Below, one piece after another: positions 40,312 through 49,748 of a DNA stretch of 64,000 nucleotides. The notes beneath the pieces were generated by a model, which was given only the letters and a program-made list of their open reading frames with translations, ran no database searches and was not told where the DNA came from. The position numbers and the translations under genes were made by a program. Every line of letters starts with the position of its first letter. Within the stretch, counting starts at the first letter, position 1. The stretch is taken from the NCBI GenBank assembly GCA_964396655.1, contig CAYNFP010000002.1, forward strand, positions 103,056-167,055, in the 5' to 3' direction. Source of the stretch: CAYNFP01 sp964396655. GTDB lineage: Bacteria > Bacillota_I > Bacilli_A > RF39 > UBA660.

Positions 40312-42330
40312 ATGAAAAAAAATTTAAAAAATCTTTATTGGTTCTTTTTATTAATAATATATTTAGAAAGTATTTATAGAATATTTATTTTTAATACATT
40401 TATTAGTTTGGATTTTTTGAATTTATTATTATTCAGTATTCCTATTTCAATATTATTTTATATAATTTGTAATTTATTCAATGAAAAGGTAAATAGAATA
40501 CTCACTATTATATTAACATTTATTATAACCTTTATTTTTGCAGCTCAAATAGTATATTTTAATTTTTATCAATCTATGTTTTCTGTGTTTTCTATAATGA
40601 ATGGTACTGCACAAGTAATGGAGTTTGCAGATGATATTTTTAAAATGGTTTTAGGAGTATGGTATATAATAATACTCTTATTTGTGCCATTTGTGTTATT
40701 TATCATTTTTGGAAAAAAGTTTTTCAGTTTTAGAAAGTTAAATTTAAAGAAGATAATTGCTTTTGGGATTTTAACAATATTATTTTATGGTTTTACATTT
40801 TTAGAAATTCAAATAGATAAAGATGGTCCTTATTCACTTAATAGACTTTATTATGGAACACATGCCCCTATGATTACTGCAAAAAAAGTAGGACTTCTTA
40901 CAATGACTAGATATGATATTATAAGATTCTTTTTCGGATTTGAAGAAAAATCTTATACAAATAGTGTTAATAAAAATAATAATGAAGAGATAGTTGTAAA
41001 ATATAATAAATTAGATATAAATTTTCAAAGTTTAATAACAAATGAAACTAACGGGACGATTAAAAGTATGCATGAATATTTTAATAGTTTAACTCCAACA
41101 ACCCAAAATAAATATACAGGAACATTTAAAGATAAAAATTTAATTTTTATAACAGCTGAAGGATTTGATACTTTAGCTGTAAATGAAACTTTAACTCCCA
41201 CTTTGTATAAACTTTCTAATAATGGCTTTGTATTTGAAAATTATTATCAACCTTTATTTCCAGTAAGTACATCAGATGGGGAATACATGAATGATTTATC
41301 ATTAATTCCTAAAGAAGGTGTATGGAGTTTTTATAGATCAAGTAAAATATATTTACCTTTTGCTATAGGAAATATGTTTAATCAATTAGGTTATAAAACC
41401 AATGCTTATCATGATCATAATTATAAATATTATGACAGAAATTTATCACATCCTAATATGGGATTTACATACAAAGGTTGTGGAAATGGATTACAAAAAT
41501 TAATGAATTGCAAAATATGGCCTGAAAGTGATTTTGAAATGATGAAAGTTACTGTTGGAGATTATATTTATAATTTGAATAGCAGTGAAGAAACTTCTTC
41601 AATGATAAATAAAATTGAAGAAACAAAAGATGTTCAACATTTTGCAACTTATTACATGACAGTAAGTGGGCATTTAAATTATAGTAGATATGGCAATAGT
41701 ATGTCTAATAGAAATTGGAGTGCGGTAAAAGATTTGCCATATAGTGATGCTATAAAAGCTTATATAGCGTGTAATATAGAATTTGATAAAGCTATGGAAT
41801 ATTTATTAAATTCTCTTGAAGAAGCTGGCATTTTGGATGATACCCTTATTGTGATTTCACCAGATCATTATCCATATGGATTGAAAAATGAAAAAGCAGA
41901 AATGAGTGAAATTTTAGGATATGATAGAACCGATAAGTTTGAAAATTTTAGAACAACATTAATTATGTATAATCCTAAAATTAAAAAAGTTGTTGTAGAT
42001 AAATATGCAAGTAGTATAGATATTTTACCAACGGTTTATAATCTATTTGGATTAGATTTTGATTCAAGACTTTTAATGGGAAGAGATATATTAAGTAATG
42101 ATGAAGAGGGATTAGTTATATTAAGTGATAGAAGTTGGAAAACAGAAAAGGGATCATATAATGCTATAAAAGATGAATTTATTCCTTCCGATGCTGGTGA
42201 AATTGTTTCTCAGGAATATATTGATGAAATTAATAGTAAGGTTGCTCAAAAATTTAGTATGTCATCTTTGATTTTATCAAATAATTATTATAGTTATTTA
42301 GGATTGAAAAATGAGAATACCGAAGAGTGA
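40312..42330 (+). CDS. LTA synthase family sulfatase (second copy)
   Basis: 672 residues, five N-terminal helices and an extracellular sulfatase-like domain from about residue 275 (NLIFITAEGFDTL). The catalytic region reads PVSTSDGEYMND, keeping the Thr nucleophile of classical LtaS, unlike the copy at 15418-17469, which has Ser. Metal-site segments: TNAYHDHNYKYYDR, YMTVSGHLNYS and VISPDHYPYG. It probably transfers glycerol phosphate from phosphatidylglycerol to an envelope polymer. ATG 40312 follows AGAGGTGAT. Its last 20 bp overlap the start of the OGG-like gene. Confidence 0.92.
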   Translation: MKKNLKNLYWFFLLIIYLESIYRIFIFNTFISLDFLNLLLFSIPISILFYIICNLFNEKVNRILTIILTFIITFIFAAQIVYFNFYQSMFSVFSIMNGTAQVMEFADDIFKMVLGVWYIIILLFVPFVLFIIFGKKFFSFRKLNLKKIIAFGILTILFYGFTFLEIQIDKDGPYSLNRLYYGTHAPMITAKKVGLLTMTRYDIIRFFFGFEEKSYTNSVNKNNNEEIVVKYNKLDINFQSLITNETNGTIKSMHEYFNSLTPTTQNKYTGTFKDKNLIFITAEGFDTLAVNETLTPTLYKLSNNGFVFENYYQPLFPVSTSDGEYMNDLSLIPKEGVWSFYRSSKIYLPFAIGNMFNQLGYKTNAYHDHNYKYYDRNLSHPNMGFTYKGCGNGLQKLMNCKIWPESDFEMMKVTVGDYIYNLNSSEETSSMINKIEETKDVQHFATYYMTVSGHLNYSRYGNSMSNRNWSAVKDLPYSDAIKAYIACNIEFDKAMEYLLNSLEEAGILDDTLIVISPDHYPYGLKNEKAEMSEILGYDRTDKFENFRTTLIMYNPKIKKVVVDKYASSIDILPTVYNLFGLDFDSRLLMGRDILSNDEEGLVILSDRSWKTEKGSYNAIKDEFIPSDAGEIVSQEYIDEINSKVAQKFSMSSLILSNNYYSYLGLKNENTEE

Positions 42331-43150
42331 TATTAATTTAAAAGATACATTATTAAGTGGTCAATGTTTTAGAGTTAACGAAGAAGAAGACCACAGTTTT
42401 ACTGTTATTTTAGAAGATAGAGTTGTTAATATTAAAGAATTAGATGAATATTTGGAAATAAAGTCAAATATAAGAGAAAATTTAAAAGAAATAGTTATAA
42501 ATTATTTAGACTTAGATAGGCATTATGAAGAAATAAATAAATATTTAATATTTAAAGATGAATCTTTGAAGAAAATAATTTCTCATTGTAAAGGTTACAA
42601 AATACTTAATCAACCGGATTTTGAAGTTATAATAAGTTTTATAATAAGTCAAAATAATTCAGTTAGAAATATTATAAAATCAATAGAAAAACTATCATTT
42701 GCTTATGGAGAAAAAGTTTTTTTCAACAATAAAGAATATTATTTATTTCCAAAACAAGAAGCAATAATTGATTTAACAGAAGAAGATTTTAGAAAATTTG
42801 GAGTAGGATTTAGAGCAAAATATTTAGTTAATATTTTGAGTGAAATAAAAAAAGATACTTACTACACAAAAAAAATTGGTAGACTTGATACAGAAGAAGC
42901 TTTAAAAAGATTAATGAAAGTAAATGGAATAGGTATGAAAGTTGCTTCTTGTATTTTAATGTTCGGATATGGAAGACTTGATGTATTTCCAATAGATACT
43001 TGGGTAAAAAAATATTATGAGAGTAGTAATGAAAAAATAATTAGAGAAAAAGCTTATTATAAATATGATGTGTATTCAGGCTTAGCTATTCAATATATAT
43101 TTCATTATGAAAGAAATAAGAAAAAGGAAATACTAGAAAAAAATCTATAA
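42311..43150 (+). CDS. 8-oxoguanine DNA glycosylase/AP lyase (OGG1-like)
   Basis: 279 residues. The N-terminal OGG domain (LKDTLLSGQCFRVNE) is followed by the helix-hairpin-helix/Asp region VNGIGMKVASCILMFG (about 204-219, with catalytic Lys) and FPIDTWVKKYY (about 224-234, with catalytic Asp). QNNSVRNIIKSIEKL also fits. It removes 8-oxoguanine and nicks the strand. It starts inside the upstream sulfatase gene and so is expected to be coupled to it. This is the third glycosylase of the cluster. Confidence 0.93.
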   Translation: MRIPKSDINLKDTLLSGQCFRVNEEEDHSFTVILEDRVVNIKELDEYLEIKSNIRENLKEIVINYLDLDRHYEEINKYLIFKDESLKKIISHCKGYKILNQPDFEVIISFIISQNNSVRNIIKSIEKLSFAYGEKVFFNNKEYYLFPKQEAIIDLTEEDFRKFGVGFRAKYLVNILSEIKKDTYYTKKIGRLDTEEALKRLMKVNGIGMKVASCILMFGYGRLDVFPIDTWVKKYYESSNEKIIREKAYYKYDVYSGLAIQYIFHYERNKKKEILEKNL

Positions 43151-43188
43151 TAATGTTATACTTTTATAGAATAATAAGGAAGGTTAGT

Positions 43189-43998
43189 ATGAAATACATA
43201 TTAGTTACTGGAGCCTCAAGTGGAATAGGAAAAATGATTACTGAAACCATGGCTAAAAGAGGATGGTTTGTTTTTGCAACCGATTCAAATAAAGAAGCTT
43301 TAAATGGATTTAAAGGCAAAAATATAACTCCTATATATATGGATATAACCAATGAAAAATCTGTAAGTGACACTTACAGAGAAGTTGCTAAAAGTACTTT
43401 GTATTTAGATGTAATTTTAAACTGTGCTAGCATTCCTTTAATAACATCTTTAATTGAAGAAAATTTACAAAATATAGAAAATGTAATTAATACAAATTTA
43501 TTGGGAATGATAAGAGTAACTAAAATATTTTTTCCTTTACTTGATAAAAAAGAGGGTAGGATTATTAATATAAGTTCTGATTTTGGTTGGATGAGTCCTG
43601 TCCCTTTTAACGGACCATATACAATAAGTAAATATGGAGTAGAGGCATATAATGATTGTTTAAGAAGAGAATTATCTCTAATTGGAATAAAAGTTATTAA
43701 AATACAACCGGGATCTTTTAAAACCCCACTGCATAAAAAAGCACTTGAAAATTTCAAAGAATTTTCCTTAAAAACAAAATATTTTAAGCCCGAATTGAAG
43801 GGGATGTCAAAAATGTTAAGACAAACTTTAAAAAAGACTAATGATTTTAAATATTTAATAGATGCAGTTATTATGGCTTGTGAAAGTGAAAAACCCAAAA
43901 TTTGTTACAGAGTTAAAAATGATACAAGTAAAATGATAATTAATTTACTTCCAGAAAAAGTTATAGATAGAATATATAAAAATATTTTAGATAAATAA
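43189..43998 (+). CDS. short-chain dehydrogenase/reductase
   Basis: 269 residues of the SDR family: cofactor loop VTGASSGIGKM (about 6-16), NCAS (about 81) and the catalytic pattern S(136)...YTISKYG with Tyr and Lys near 149-153. The substrate is unknown. The Asp at the end of the second strand (ATDSN) hints at NAD(H) rather than NADP(H). ATG 43189 has AAGGTTAGT in front; in-frame ATGs further up lack an SD. The C-terminal part is longer than in minimal SDRs. Confidence 0.92.
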   Translation: MKYILVTGASSGIGKMITETMAKRGWFVFATDSNKEALNGFKGKNITPIYMDITNEKSVSDTYREVAKSTLYLDVILNCASIPLITSLIEENLQNIENVINTNLLGMIRVTKIFFPLLDKKEGRIINISSDFGWMSPVPFNGPYTISKYGVEAYNDCLRRELSLIGIKVIKIQPGSFKTPLHKKALENFKEFSLKTKYFKPELKGMSKMLRQTLKKTNDFKYLIDAVIMACESEKPKICYRVKNDTSKMIINLLPEKVIDRIYKNILDK

Positions 43999-44027
43999 AA
44001 AAAAGAAATTTAGATTTCTTTTTTTAT
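43996..44027. terminator. bidirectional terminator
   Basis: The stem AAAGAAATT/AGATTTCTTT is flanked by A and T runs, serving the SDR gene and the convergent metK. Confidence 0.8.
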
Positions 44028-45170
44028 TTCATCAACTTTATCTGTTTTTTCCCATGGATATTCACTCCATCCAAAATGTCCATAAACTGCAGTCTTTGAA
44101 TATATCCCTCTATCTAAGCCCAAAGCTTTAATAATTCTTGAAGGCCTAAAATCAAATATCTTTTTAATAATTTCTAAAATCTTTTCTTCACTAATTATAC
44201 TTGTTCCATAAGTATTAACATATAAACTTACTGGATTAGCTACTCCGATAGCGTAAGCCACTTCAATTTCACATTTTTTTGCAAGTCCTGCAGCCACTAT
44301 ATTTTTAGCTACATATCTAGCATAATAAGAGGCACTTCTATCAACTTTTGTGTAATCTTTTCCACTAAAAGCACCACCACCATGTCCACAAGCACCACCA
44401 TAAGTATCTACTATTATTTTTCTTCCAGTTAATCCAGAATCTCCAGCAGGGCCCCCGATTACAAATCTTCCTGTTGGATTAATAAAGAATTTAGTATTTT
44501 CATCTAAATATGATTTATCAATAACTTTATCAATAATATATTTCTTAACTTTTTCTTTTAATTCATCCATTGATACTTCGGGAGTATGTTGAGTTGAAAT
44601 TACTATTGTATCTATTCTTTTAGGAATATTATTTTCATATTCAAAAGTAACTTGAGTTTTTCCATCTGGTCTTAAAAAAGGTAAAGTTCCGTTTTCTCTT
44701 ACTTCATTTAATTTTTTAGCAAGTTTATGAGCATAAATTATTGGGGCAGGCATTAGTTCTTCTGTTTCATCTGTTGCAAACCCAAACATCATACCCTGAT
44801 CTCCGGCACCTCTTTCTTCCTCACTACTACCTTTTGTTTCTAAAGAGTTATCAACTCCAAGAGCAATATCCTCTGATTGTTTATTAATTTCAATAGTGAT
44901 TTTACAATCTTTACCATTGAATCCGATATCATCGCTATTATATCCAATTCTTAATATTGTATTTCTTACAACACTTTCTATATCTACGTTTGCTTTACTA
45001 GTGATTTCCCCCATCACCAATACTCCCTTATATGATATAGCTGTTTCACAAGCAACTCTAGAAGTTGAATCTTGTGATAAATATGCATCTAATATTGCAT
45101 CTGATATTTGATCACACACTTTATCTGGATGACCATTTGTAACTGATTCTGATGTAAATAATTTTTTCAT
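44010..45170 (-). CDS. metK: S-adenosylmethionine synthetase MetK
   Basis: 386 residues, normal length, makes SAM from methionine and ATP. Motifs: FTSESVTNGHPDKVCDQISDAILD (start of domain 1, His and Asp in the active site), GAGDQGMMFGFA (about 122), GGPAGDSGLTGRKI (about 237-250) and GGGAFSGKDYTKVDRS (about 262-277). AAGGAGG lies 6 nt before the ATG. A SAM-I riboswitch and terminator in the leader (45191-45345) give feedback control by the product. Confidence 0.98.
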   Translation of the reverse strand: MKKLFTSESVTNGHPDKVCDQISDAILDAYLSQDSTSRVACETAISYKGVLVMGEITSKANVDIESVVRNTILRIGYNSDDIGFNGKDCKITIEINKQSEDIALGVDNSLETKGSSEEERGAGDQGMMFGFATDETEELMPAPIIYAHKLAKKLNEVRENGTLPFLRPDGKTQVTFEYENNIPKRIDTIVISTQHTPEVSMDELKEKVKKYIIDKVIDKSYLDENTKFFINPTGRFVIGGPAGDSGLTGRKIIVDTYGGACGHGGGAFSGKDYTKVDRSASYYARYVAKNIVAAGLAKKCEIEVAYAIGVANPVSLYVNTYGTSIISEEKILEIIKKIFDFRPSRIIKALGLDRGIYSKTAVYGHFGWSEYPWEKTDKVDEIKKEI

Positions 45171-45190
45171 ATTTCCTCCTTTTTTACCTT

Positions 45191-45222
45191 AAAAAAATAA
45201 CTTAGAAAAAAATCCTAAGTAT
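45191..45222 (-). terminator. riboswitch-controlled terminator before metK
   Basis: Read on the minus strand, an ACTTAG/CTAAGT stem is followed by seven T, between the SAM-I aptamer and the metK SD. It is the probable off-switch. Confidence 0.75.
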
Positions 45223-45237
45223 TTTATGATAATAATA

Positions 45238-45345
45238 ATTATTATTTCTCATCTATCGGATTTATTCCGTAGGATTTAGCACCACACTTTTGGTAGGTTG
45301 CTGGACTTCACAGGGCCTATTCCCTCCATCACTCTTAATAAGGTA
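45238..45345 (-). promoter_or_regulatory. SAM-I (S-box) riboswitch aptamer
   Basis: On the minus strand the leader reads TTATTAAGAG-TGATGGAGGGA-ATAGGCCCT-GTGAAGTCCAGCAACC, the hallmark sequence of SAM-I aptamers (AAGAG, GGAGGGA, GGCCC, GAA, AGCAACC). The P4 segment CCGATAGATGAGAAA closes the domain. In this riboswitch class SAM binding favours termination. It is the only structured leader I see in the window. Confidence 0.95.
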
Positions 45346-45443
45346 AATTTTATTTACTAAAATAATTGTAGTATAAATATATTTTTTAGTCAATCTTATC
45401 TTTTATTTTAAAAAAATATTTTAATTTTAATGTAAAATTTTAT

Positions 45444-46185
45444 GTAAAAAATAATAGTAAAAATTTTAAAAAGAAAAAAACAATTTTGATTGTAGTTTTG
45501 TTTATTTTGGGGGTATTAATATTTGTTTGTGGGATATATTTGGGAATTAAATATGCATCTAGTTCAAATAAAGAGGGTAGCACTTCTAGCCAAAAAGAAG
45601 TTAAAGCTATAAAATTTGGTTCAAGTTATTTAGAGAATATGACTCTAGAAGATTTTAAAAATATTCCTTTAGGAAAAATTACAGAAGAAGATATATATCT
45701 TGGCACTAATCAAAGACTATATTTTGATGATGTTTGTGAATCAGAAAAAGATTGTAATACTACAGCTAAATTTTTAATTAATAACAAGTCTTATTCAATT
45801 TTAATTGAAATAGATGTAGCCGAATTAACAGTTAAACTATCTAGTGATGGAGTATTTAGATGTTATAAATAATCAATATCTTGTTTTATCAGAAGGCGGA
45901 GATTCATTTGGTAGTTCTTATATAAAAATTTATAAATATTCTGATAATTCCAATTTTGAATGTGTTTTTGATGGTTTTTCAGGTCAAGTTGGAGATGAAT
46001 TTGAAGAAGATAAAGATATTTCTTTTGGATATAAAAATAGTAAAATATATTTTTGGGTTTACACAACTTCAACCTTTGGAGAAGAATATAGAGGCGCAAT
46101 TAAATATGAAGCAACTATTCAAAATGATAATTTAATTAATATAACACCAATTAAAAGAATAACAAAAACTCTTGGAGAAGAATAA
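45444..46185 (+). pseudogene. broken membrane-anchored protein gene (start lost, one frameshift)
   Basis: Two in-register pieces look like one former gene. Piece 1 (open from 45444 to stop at 45872) has a Lys-rich start, a helix (TILIVVLFILGVLIFVCG) and an exported region, but no good start: the only nearby ATG (45442) is out of frame and followed at once by TAA, and no SD is seen. Piece 2 (about 45844 to 46185, in another frame) continues an exported domain (YLDVINNQYLVLSEGG) without its own SD. A one-base shift near 45844 would join LTVKLSSDG to EYLDVINN smoothly. The type of protein is unknown. Confidence 0.6.
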
Positions 46186-46191
46186 ATAACT

Positions 46192-46215
46192 AACTTCTAG
46201 AAATAGAAGTTTTTA
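46192..46215 (+). terminator. intrinsic terminator
   Basis: The stem AACTTCT/AGAAGTT is followed by a T tract. Confidence 0.7.
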
Positions 46216-46312
46216 TTTACATAATTATTTTTTTGTTTTACTTATTTGAAAGAACTTTGTTGTTAAAATAAAAAAAATATTATATAATTATTTAGATACA
46301 ATTGGAGAAAAA

Positions 46313-48202
46313 ATGAAGAACAAAATAGCGGTAAAAATAATTTCAATAATTTTAATAACTTTATTAGCTTTGACTAGTGGTTTAATGTTTTATTCATTAA
46401 TATTATTTTCGAATTTAGAAAAATTTTATATGATAATTGCTTTAATATTAGTTATTTATATAGGATTAATAGTTAGTTATTTTTTAAATAGATGTTATAG
46501 AAATAAAAACTTTAAAGGTTTTATAACTGCCAGTGTTTTTTCAATAATTTTTATTATATGTTTTGGAACTGGTGGCTATTTAGTTTATAATGTCTATGGT
46601 AAATTAAGTGATTTCAATAAAAACTATATAACTTACTCTACATCTTTAATATCTTTTAATGATAAATATTCAGATATAAAAGATGTTAAGAATTTAAAAA
46701 TAGGGGTTATTAAAAATGAAGATGATACTGAATTATATGTTTTACCTATGGAAGTTATAAAAAAATACTCTTTAAATAAAACAAATGAAATTAGTAAATA
46801 TAATAGTGTTATAGATTTAATAAATGCTTTATATGATGAAGAAGTAGATGTTATATTCATAAATGGTAATTATAAAGATATATTTCAAAGTTTAGATGAA
46901 TACTCTAACATAGGCAAAAAAGCTATTGAAATAACTAGTTATAGTAAAAAAATAGAAAAGACTGAAGTTGAGTCTGATATTACAACTTCTGAGGTTAAAA
47001 CTTTAACTGAACCTTTTACAATATTATTGCTTGGTGTTGACTCAGAAAAAGATGGATTAGATAAAAATGCAGCTTTTAATGGAGATACTATAATGTTAAT
47101 TACATTTAATCCTGAAACTCTAAATGCAACAATGTTTTCTATACCAAGAGATACTTATGTAAAAGTTGCTTGTGGAAATAGGCAATTGCAAAAAATAAAT
47201 ACTTCAGCATATGGAGGAAGTTCGTGTGTTATAAAAACAGTTGAAAATATGACTGGAATCAATATTGATTATTATGCAAAAATCAATTTTAAAGGTGTTG
47301 TTTCTCTAGTAGATGCCTTGGGTGGGGTAACTGTTGATGTTCCTTACTCATTTTGTGAGCAAAATAGTTCCAGAGAGTGGGGTAAGAATGCAGTATTTGT
47401 TTATGAAGGAACACAAACTTTAAATGGAGAACAGGCGTTAGCTTTATCAAGAAACAGACATTATCCTAGTGATTCAAGTAGCATGAGATCAACTTGTCCT
47501 GATTTTGGAGATGGAGTAAGAAATGATTTTGTAAGGGGCCAAAATCAACAATTAGTAGTAAGTGCAATGTTAGAAAAAATAAAAACTATTAAAAGTGCAA
47601 ATACTTTTATGAATATATTGGATATAGTAAGTAAAAATATTGATACCAATTTAACAACTGATCAAATGATATCATTTTATGATGTTGTTAAAACTATAAT
47701 AGCTGCTAAAAGTATAGATGTTGTTAATATCCAAAAAACTTTATTGACGGGATATGATATGAATCTTTATGAAACAAACGCTGGAATAAGATATGCCTTC
47801 TTTAATTGGAAGGGTAGCTTGAATAAAATAGTAGAAGCAATGAAAATAAACTTAGGCTTAAAATCCGAAACAGTTATAAAAAAGTTTTCATTTTCAATTA
47901 ATTCTCCATATGAACAAAAAGTAATTGGAAGCGGAAGTTATAACGAAACAAAAGTTAAGTTAGTTCCAAATTTTGTTTCATATACAATTTCTGAAGCCAA
48001 AGCTTGGGGAGTTAGTAATAATATTACTGTTAATATATTAAACCAAGAAACCAATCAAGAAATTGATTCGGATTATGAAAATTATGAATTTGGTTCTCAA
48101 AGTGTACATGAAAAAGTATTAGTATTAAAAGCAGGAAATACAATTAATTTATATTATAAATTAAAAGTTTTAGAAGATGAAGAAGTCAATGCAGAAGAGT
48201 AA
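46313..48202 (+). CDS. LytR-CpsA-Psr (LCP) family transferase
   Basis: 629 residues: three N-terminal helices (about 6-30, 35-58, 67-90), an extra outside domain (about 95-230, reading like part of a solute-binding fold), then the LCP domain (about 235-430): TILLLGVDSEKDG, FSIPRDTYVKV, KINTSAYGG, DALGGVTVDVPY, LNGEQALALSRNRH. LCP enzymes attach teichoic acids or capsular glycans from undecaprenyl carriers to peptidoglycan. The C-terminus (about 530-620) looks PASTA-like. GGAGA precedes the ATG. The extra N-terminal module is longer than in typical LCP proteins. Confidence 0.94.
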   Translation: MKNKIAVKIISIILITLLALTSGLMFYSLILFSNLEKFYMIIALILVIYIGLIVSYFLNRCYRNKNFKGFITASVFSIIFIICFGTGGYLVYNVYGKLSDFNKNYITYSTSLISFNDKYSDIKDVKNLKIGVIKNEDDTELYVLPMEVIKKYSLNKTNEISKYNSVIDLINALYDEEVDVIFINGNYKDIFQSLDEYSNIGKKAIEITSYSKKIEKTEVESDITTSEVKTLTEPFTILLLGVDSEKDGLDKNAAFNGDTIMLITFNPETLNATMFSIPRDTYVKVACGNRQLQKINTSAYGGSSCVIKTVENMTGINIDYYAKINFKGVVSLVDALGGVTVDVPYSFCEQNSSREWGKNAVFVYEGTQTLNGEQALALSRNRHYPSDSSSMRSTCPDFGDGVRNDFVRGQNQQLVVSAMLEKIKTIKSANTFMNILDIVSKNIDTNLTTDQMISFYDVVKTIIAAKSIDVVNIQKTLLTGYDMNLYETNAGIRYAFFNWKGSLNKIVEAMKINLGLKSETVIKKFSFSINSPYEQKVIGSGSYNETKVKLVPNFVSYTISEAKAWGVSNNITVNILNQETNQEIDSDYENYEFGSQSVHEKVLVLKAGNTINLYYKLKVLEDEEVNAEE

Positions 48203-48206
48203 AACA

Positions 48207-48234
48207 GAGAATTTATTTTCTCTATTTTTTTTAT
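48207..48234 (+). terminator. intrinsic terminator
   Basis: The stem AGAGAA/TTCTCT is followed by a T tract, just after the LCP gene. Confidence 0.75.
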
Positions 48235-48265
48235 ATTTATGCTATAATTATTATAAGGAGAGAAT

Positions 48266-48598
48266 ATGAAAAAAACAGAAAATGTGATTTTAATTTCGGT
48301 GTTAGTATTAGTAGTTGGCTTATTTGTATTATATGAACTAGGATATATAAGAATTTATTTATCTAAGGATTCTGTATATTCAGAAATAACTGAAATAAAT
48401 GAAGATTACCTTTTACTTAAGAGCCTTAAAAAATCAGGAGGGTTATTAAAAAATCAAGAAGTAGAGTTGTCTATAAACGGTGATATTAATTTAATAAAAA
48501 AGATTGAAGTTGGTCAGAGAATAAAATTTACTCCAACCAAAATTGAAGAAACTAATCCAGTTAAGGTATATACAGATTCAGTTGAAATAATAAAATAG
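48266..48598 (+). CDS. small membrane-anchored protein, OB-like outer domain
   Basis: 110 residues: one helix (about 5-24) and an exported beta-rich domain (SEITEINEDYLLLKSLKK ... VGQRIKFTPTK) whose strand order resembles small OB-like lipoproteins; no family is claimed. AAGGAGAG precedes the ATG. The GGDEF gene starts 9 nt after its stop, so they are co-transcribed. Confidence 0.75.
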   Translation: MKKTENVILISVLVLVVGLFVLYELGYIRIYLSKDSVYSEITEINEDYLLLKSLKKSGGLLKNQEVELSINGDINLIKKIEVGQRIKFTPTKIEETNPVKVYTDSVEIIK

Positions 48599-48607
48599 AG
48601 GTAACTA

Positions 48608-49681
48608 ATGAATAGAGTTTTAAATATATTATTTTACGGAAAATATAATAAAAAAACATATAAGAATTACAAAGATGTTATTGATAAGAATAATGTTAAA
48701 AGTTTAAATCTTTTATGTTATATAAATCTTATTTTAAGTTTGGTTTTTTCTTTAATATTATTCCTTACAAAATCAATTATTATGTATTATAGTTTAGTAA
48801 ATATTCTTTTATCAATTATTTATATATTTTTATTAAGAACTAATATGAAAGAAAAGTATATTATAGTTATGTTTTATATTTACTTCATAGTAACTGTTTC
48901 TATATATAAAATATTAGGAATTAATTATAATATTGAACCAATGCTTTCTATAGTGGCAATGATGTATATAGTAAATGTAGTAATGTTTATAGATAGACCA
49001 TTTAGATATAATACGATTATGTTTATATTTACACTTGGTTTATGCTTTTATACCATATTATCAGGAACAAATAGTTATGTAATTGTAGATTGTATTATAT
49101 ATGTTTTTGCTTATTTTATTGGATGCATAATTTCATACTTTCAATTTAATGATATTATAGAAAAAGCTAAAATTCTTCATAAAATACAAAAAGAAAGAGA
49201 TCTTGATAATTTAACAAAACTTTATAATAAATTATCTTTAGAAAGAAATGTAAATGAATTTTTATCAAATGATAATAATAAAGGTGTTATGTTTATATTT
49301 GATTTAGATAACTTTAAAGATGTTAATGACACATATGGTCATATTGCAGGAGATGAATTATTAATAAATGTTGGCGATATAATTAGAAAAACATTTAGAA
49401 AAGGAGACTGTATATCAAGATTTGGTGGAGATGAGTTTTGTATATTTATTGAAGATATTGTTTCAGAAAACTTTGCTACTAATAAATCGGAAAAATTAAT
49501 AGAAGAAATAAAAGATATTAAATTTGAAGGAAAAAGTCTTGTTAGTTGTAGTATAGGAATTGCATTTTCAGAAGTAAAAGATGATTTTAATTCTTTATTT
49601 AAAAAAGCAGATGAAGCAATGTACGAAGCAAAAAGTGCTGGCAAAAGTTGCTATAAATTTTATAAACTAAAAACTAAATGA
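48608..49681 (+). CDS. membrane-bound diguanylate cyclase (intact GGDEF)
   Basis: 357 residues: six helices (about 30-185) followed by a GGDEF domain (about 198-355) with LDNLTKLYNKLSLE, FDLDNFKDVNDTYGHIAGDELL, an intact active site RFGGDEFCIF (near 280) and an RKGD inhibitory-site motif five residues before it. It is therefore predicted to make c-di-GMP and to be product-inhibited. This contrasts with the degenerate GGDEF protein at 12471-14498. AGAGG at the upstream stop serves as SD. No PilZ or EAL protein is in this window. It ends in TGA. Confidence 0.94.
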   Translation: MNRVLNILFYGKYNKKTYKNYKDVIDKNNVKSLNLLCYINLILSLVFSLILFLTKSIIMYYSLVNILLSIIYIFLLRTNMKEKYIIVMFYIYFIVTVSIYKILGINYNIEPMLSIVAMMYIVNVVMFIDRPFRYNTIMFIFTLGLCFYTILSGTNSYVIVDCIIYVFAYFIGCIISYFQFNDIIEKAKILHKIQKERDLDNLTKLYNKLSLERNVNEFLSNDNNKGVMFIFDLDNFKDVNDTYGHIAGDELLINVGDIIRKTFRKGDCISRFGGDEFCIFIEDIVSENFATNKSEKLIEEIKDIKFEGKSLVSCSIGIAFSEVKDDFNSLFKKADEAMYEAKSAGKSCYKFYKLKTK

Positions 49682-49701
49682 TTTTTAAAATCATTTTTTT
49701 G
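49678..49701 (+). terminator. intrinsic terminator
   Basis: The stem AAATGATTTT/AAAATCATTT is followed by a T tract at the end of the GGDEF gene. Confidence 0.75.
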
Positions 49702-49710
49702 TCAAAAAAA

Positions 49711-49748
49711 ATATGTATACATAGATTATAAGGAAGAGGTATACATAT
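49711..49748 (+). promoter_or_regulatory. perfect 10-bp inverted repeat flanking the zupT-like SD
   Basis: ATATGTATAC (49711-49720) and GTATACATAT (49739-49748) are exact reverse complements, separated by 18 nt that hold the SD AAGGAAGAGG. The second arm abuts the ATG at 49749. It could be a repressor operator or an mRNA hairpin controlling translation. Confidence 0.6.

Noticed and set aside
43374..43898. 174-codon open frame on the minus strand
   Set aside because: It lies opposite the well-supported SDR gene, has no SD and its translation has no protein-like features; it is an antisense shadow.
45486..45872. Intact 128-residue protein from TTG 45486
   Set aside because: No SD, the TTG lies inside the membrane helix and the upstream Lys-rich segment fits the protein; a broken gene explains it better.
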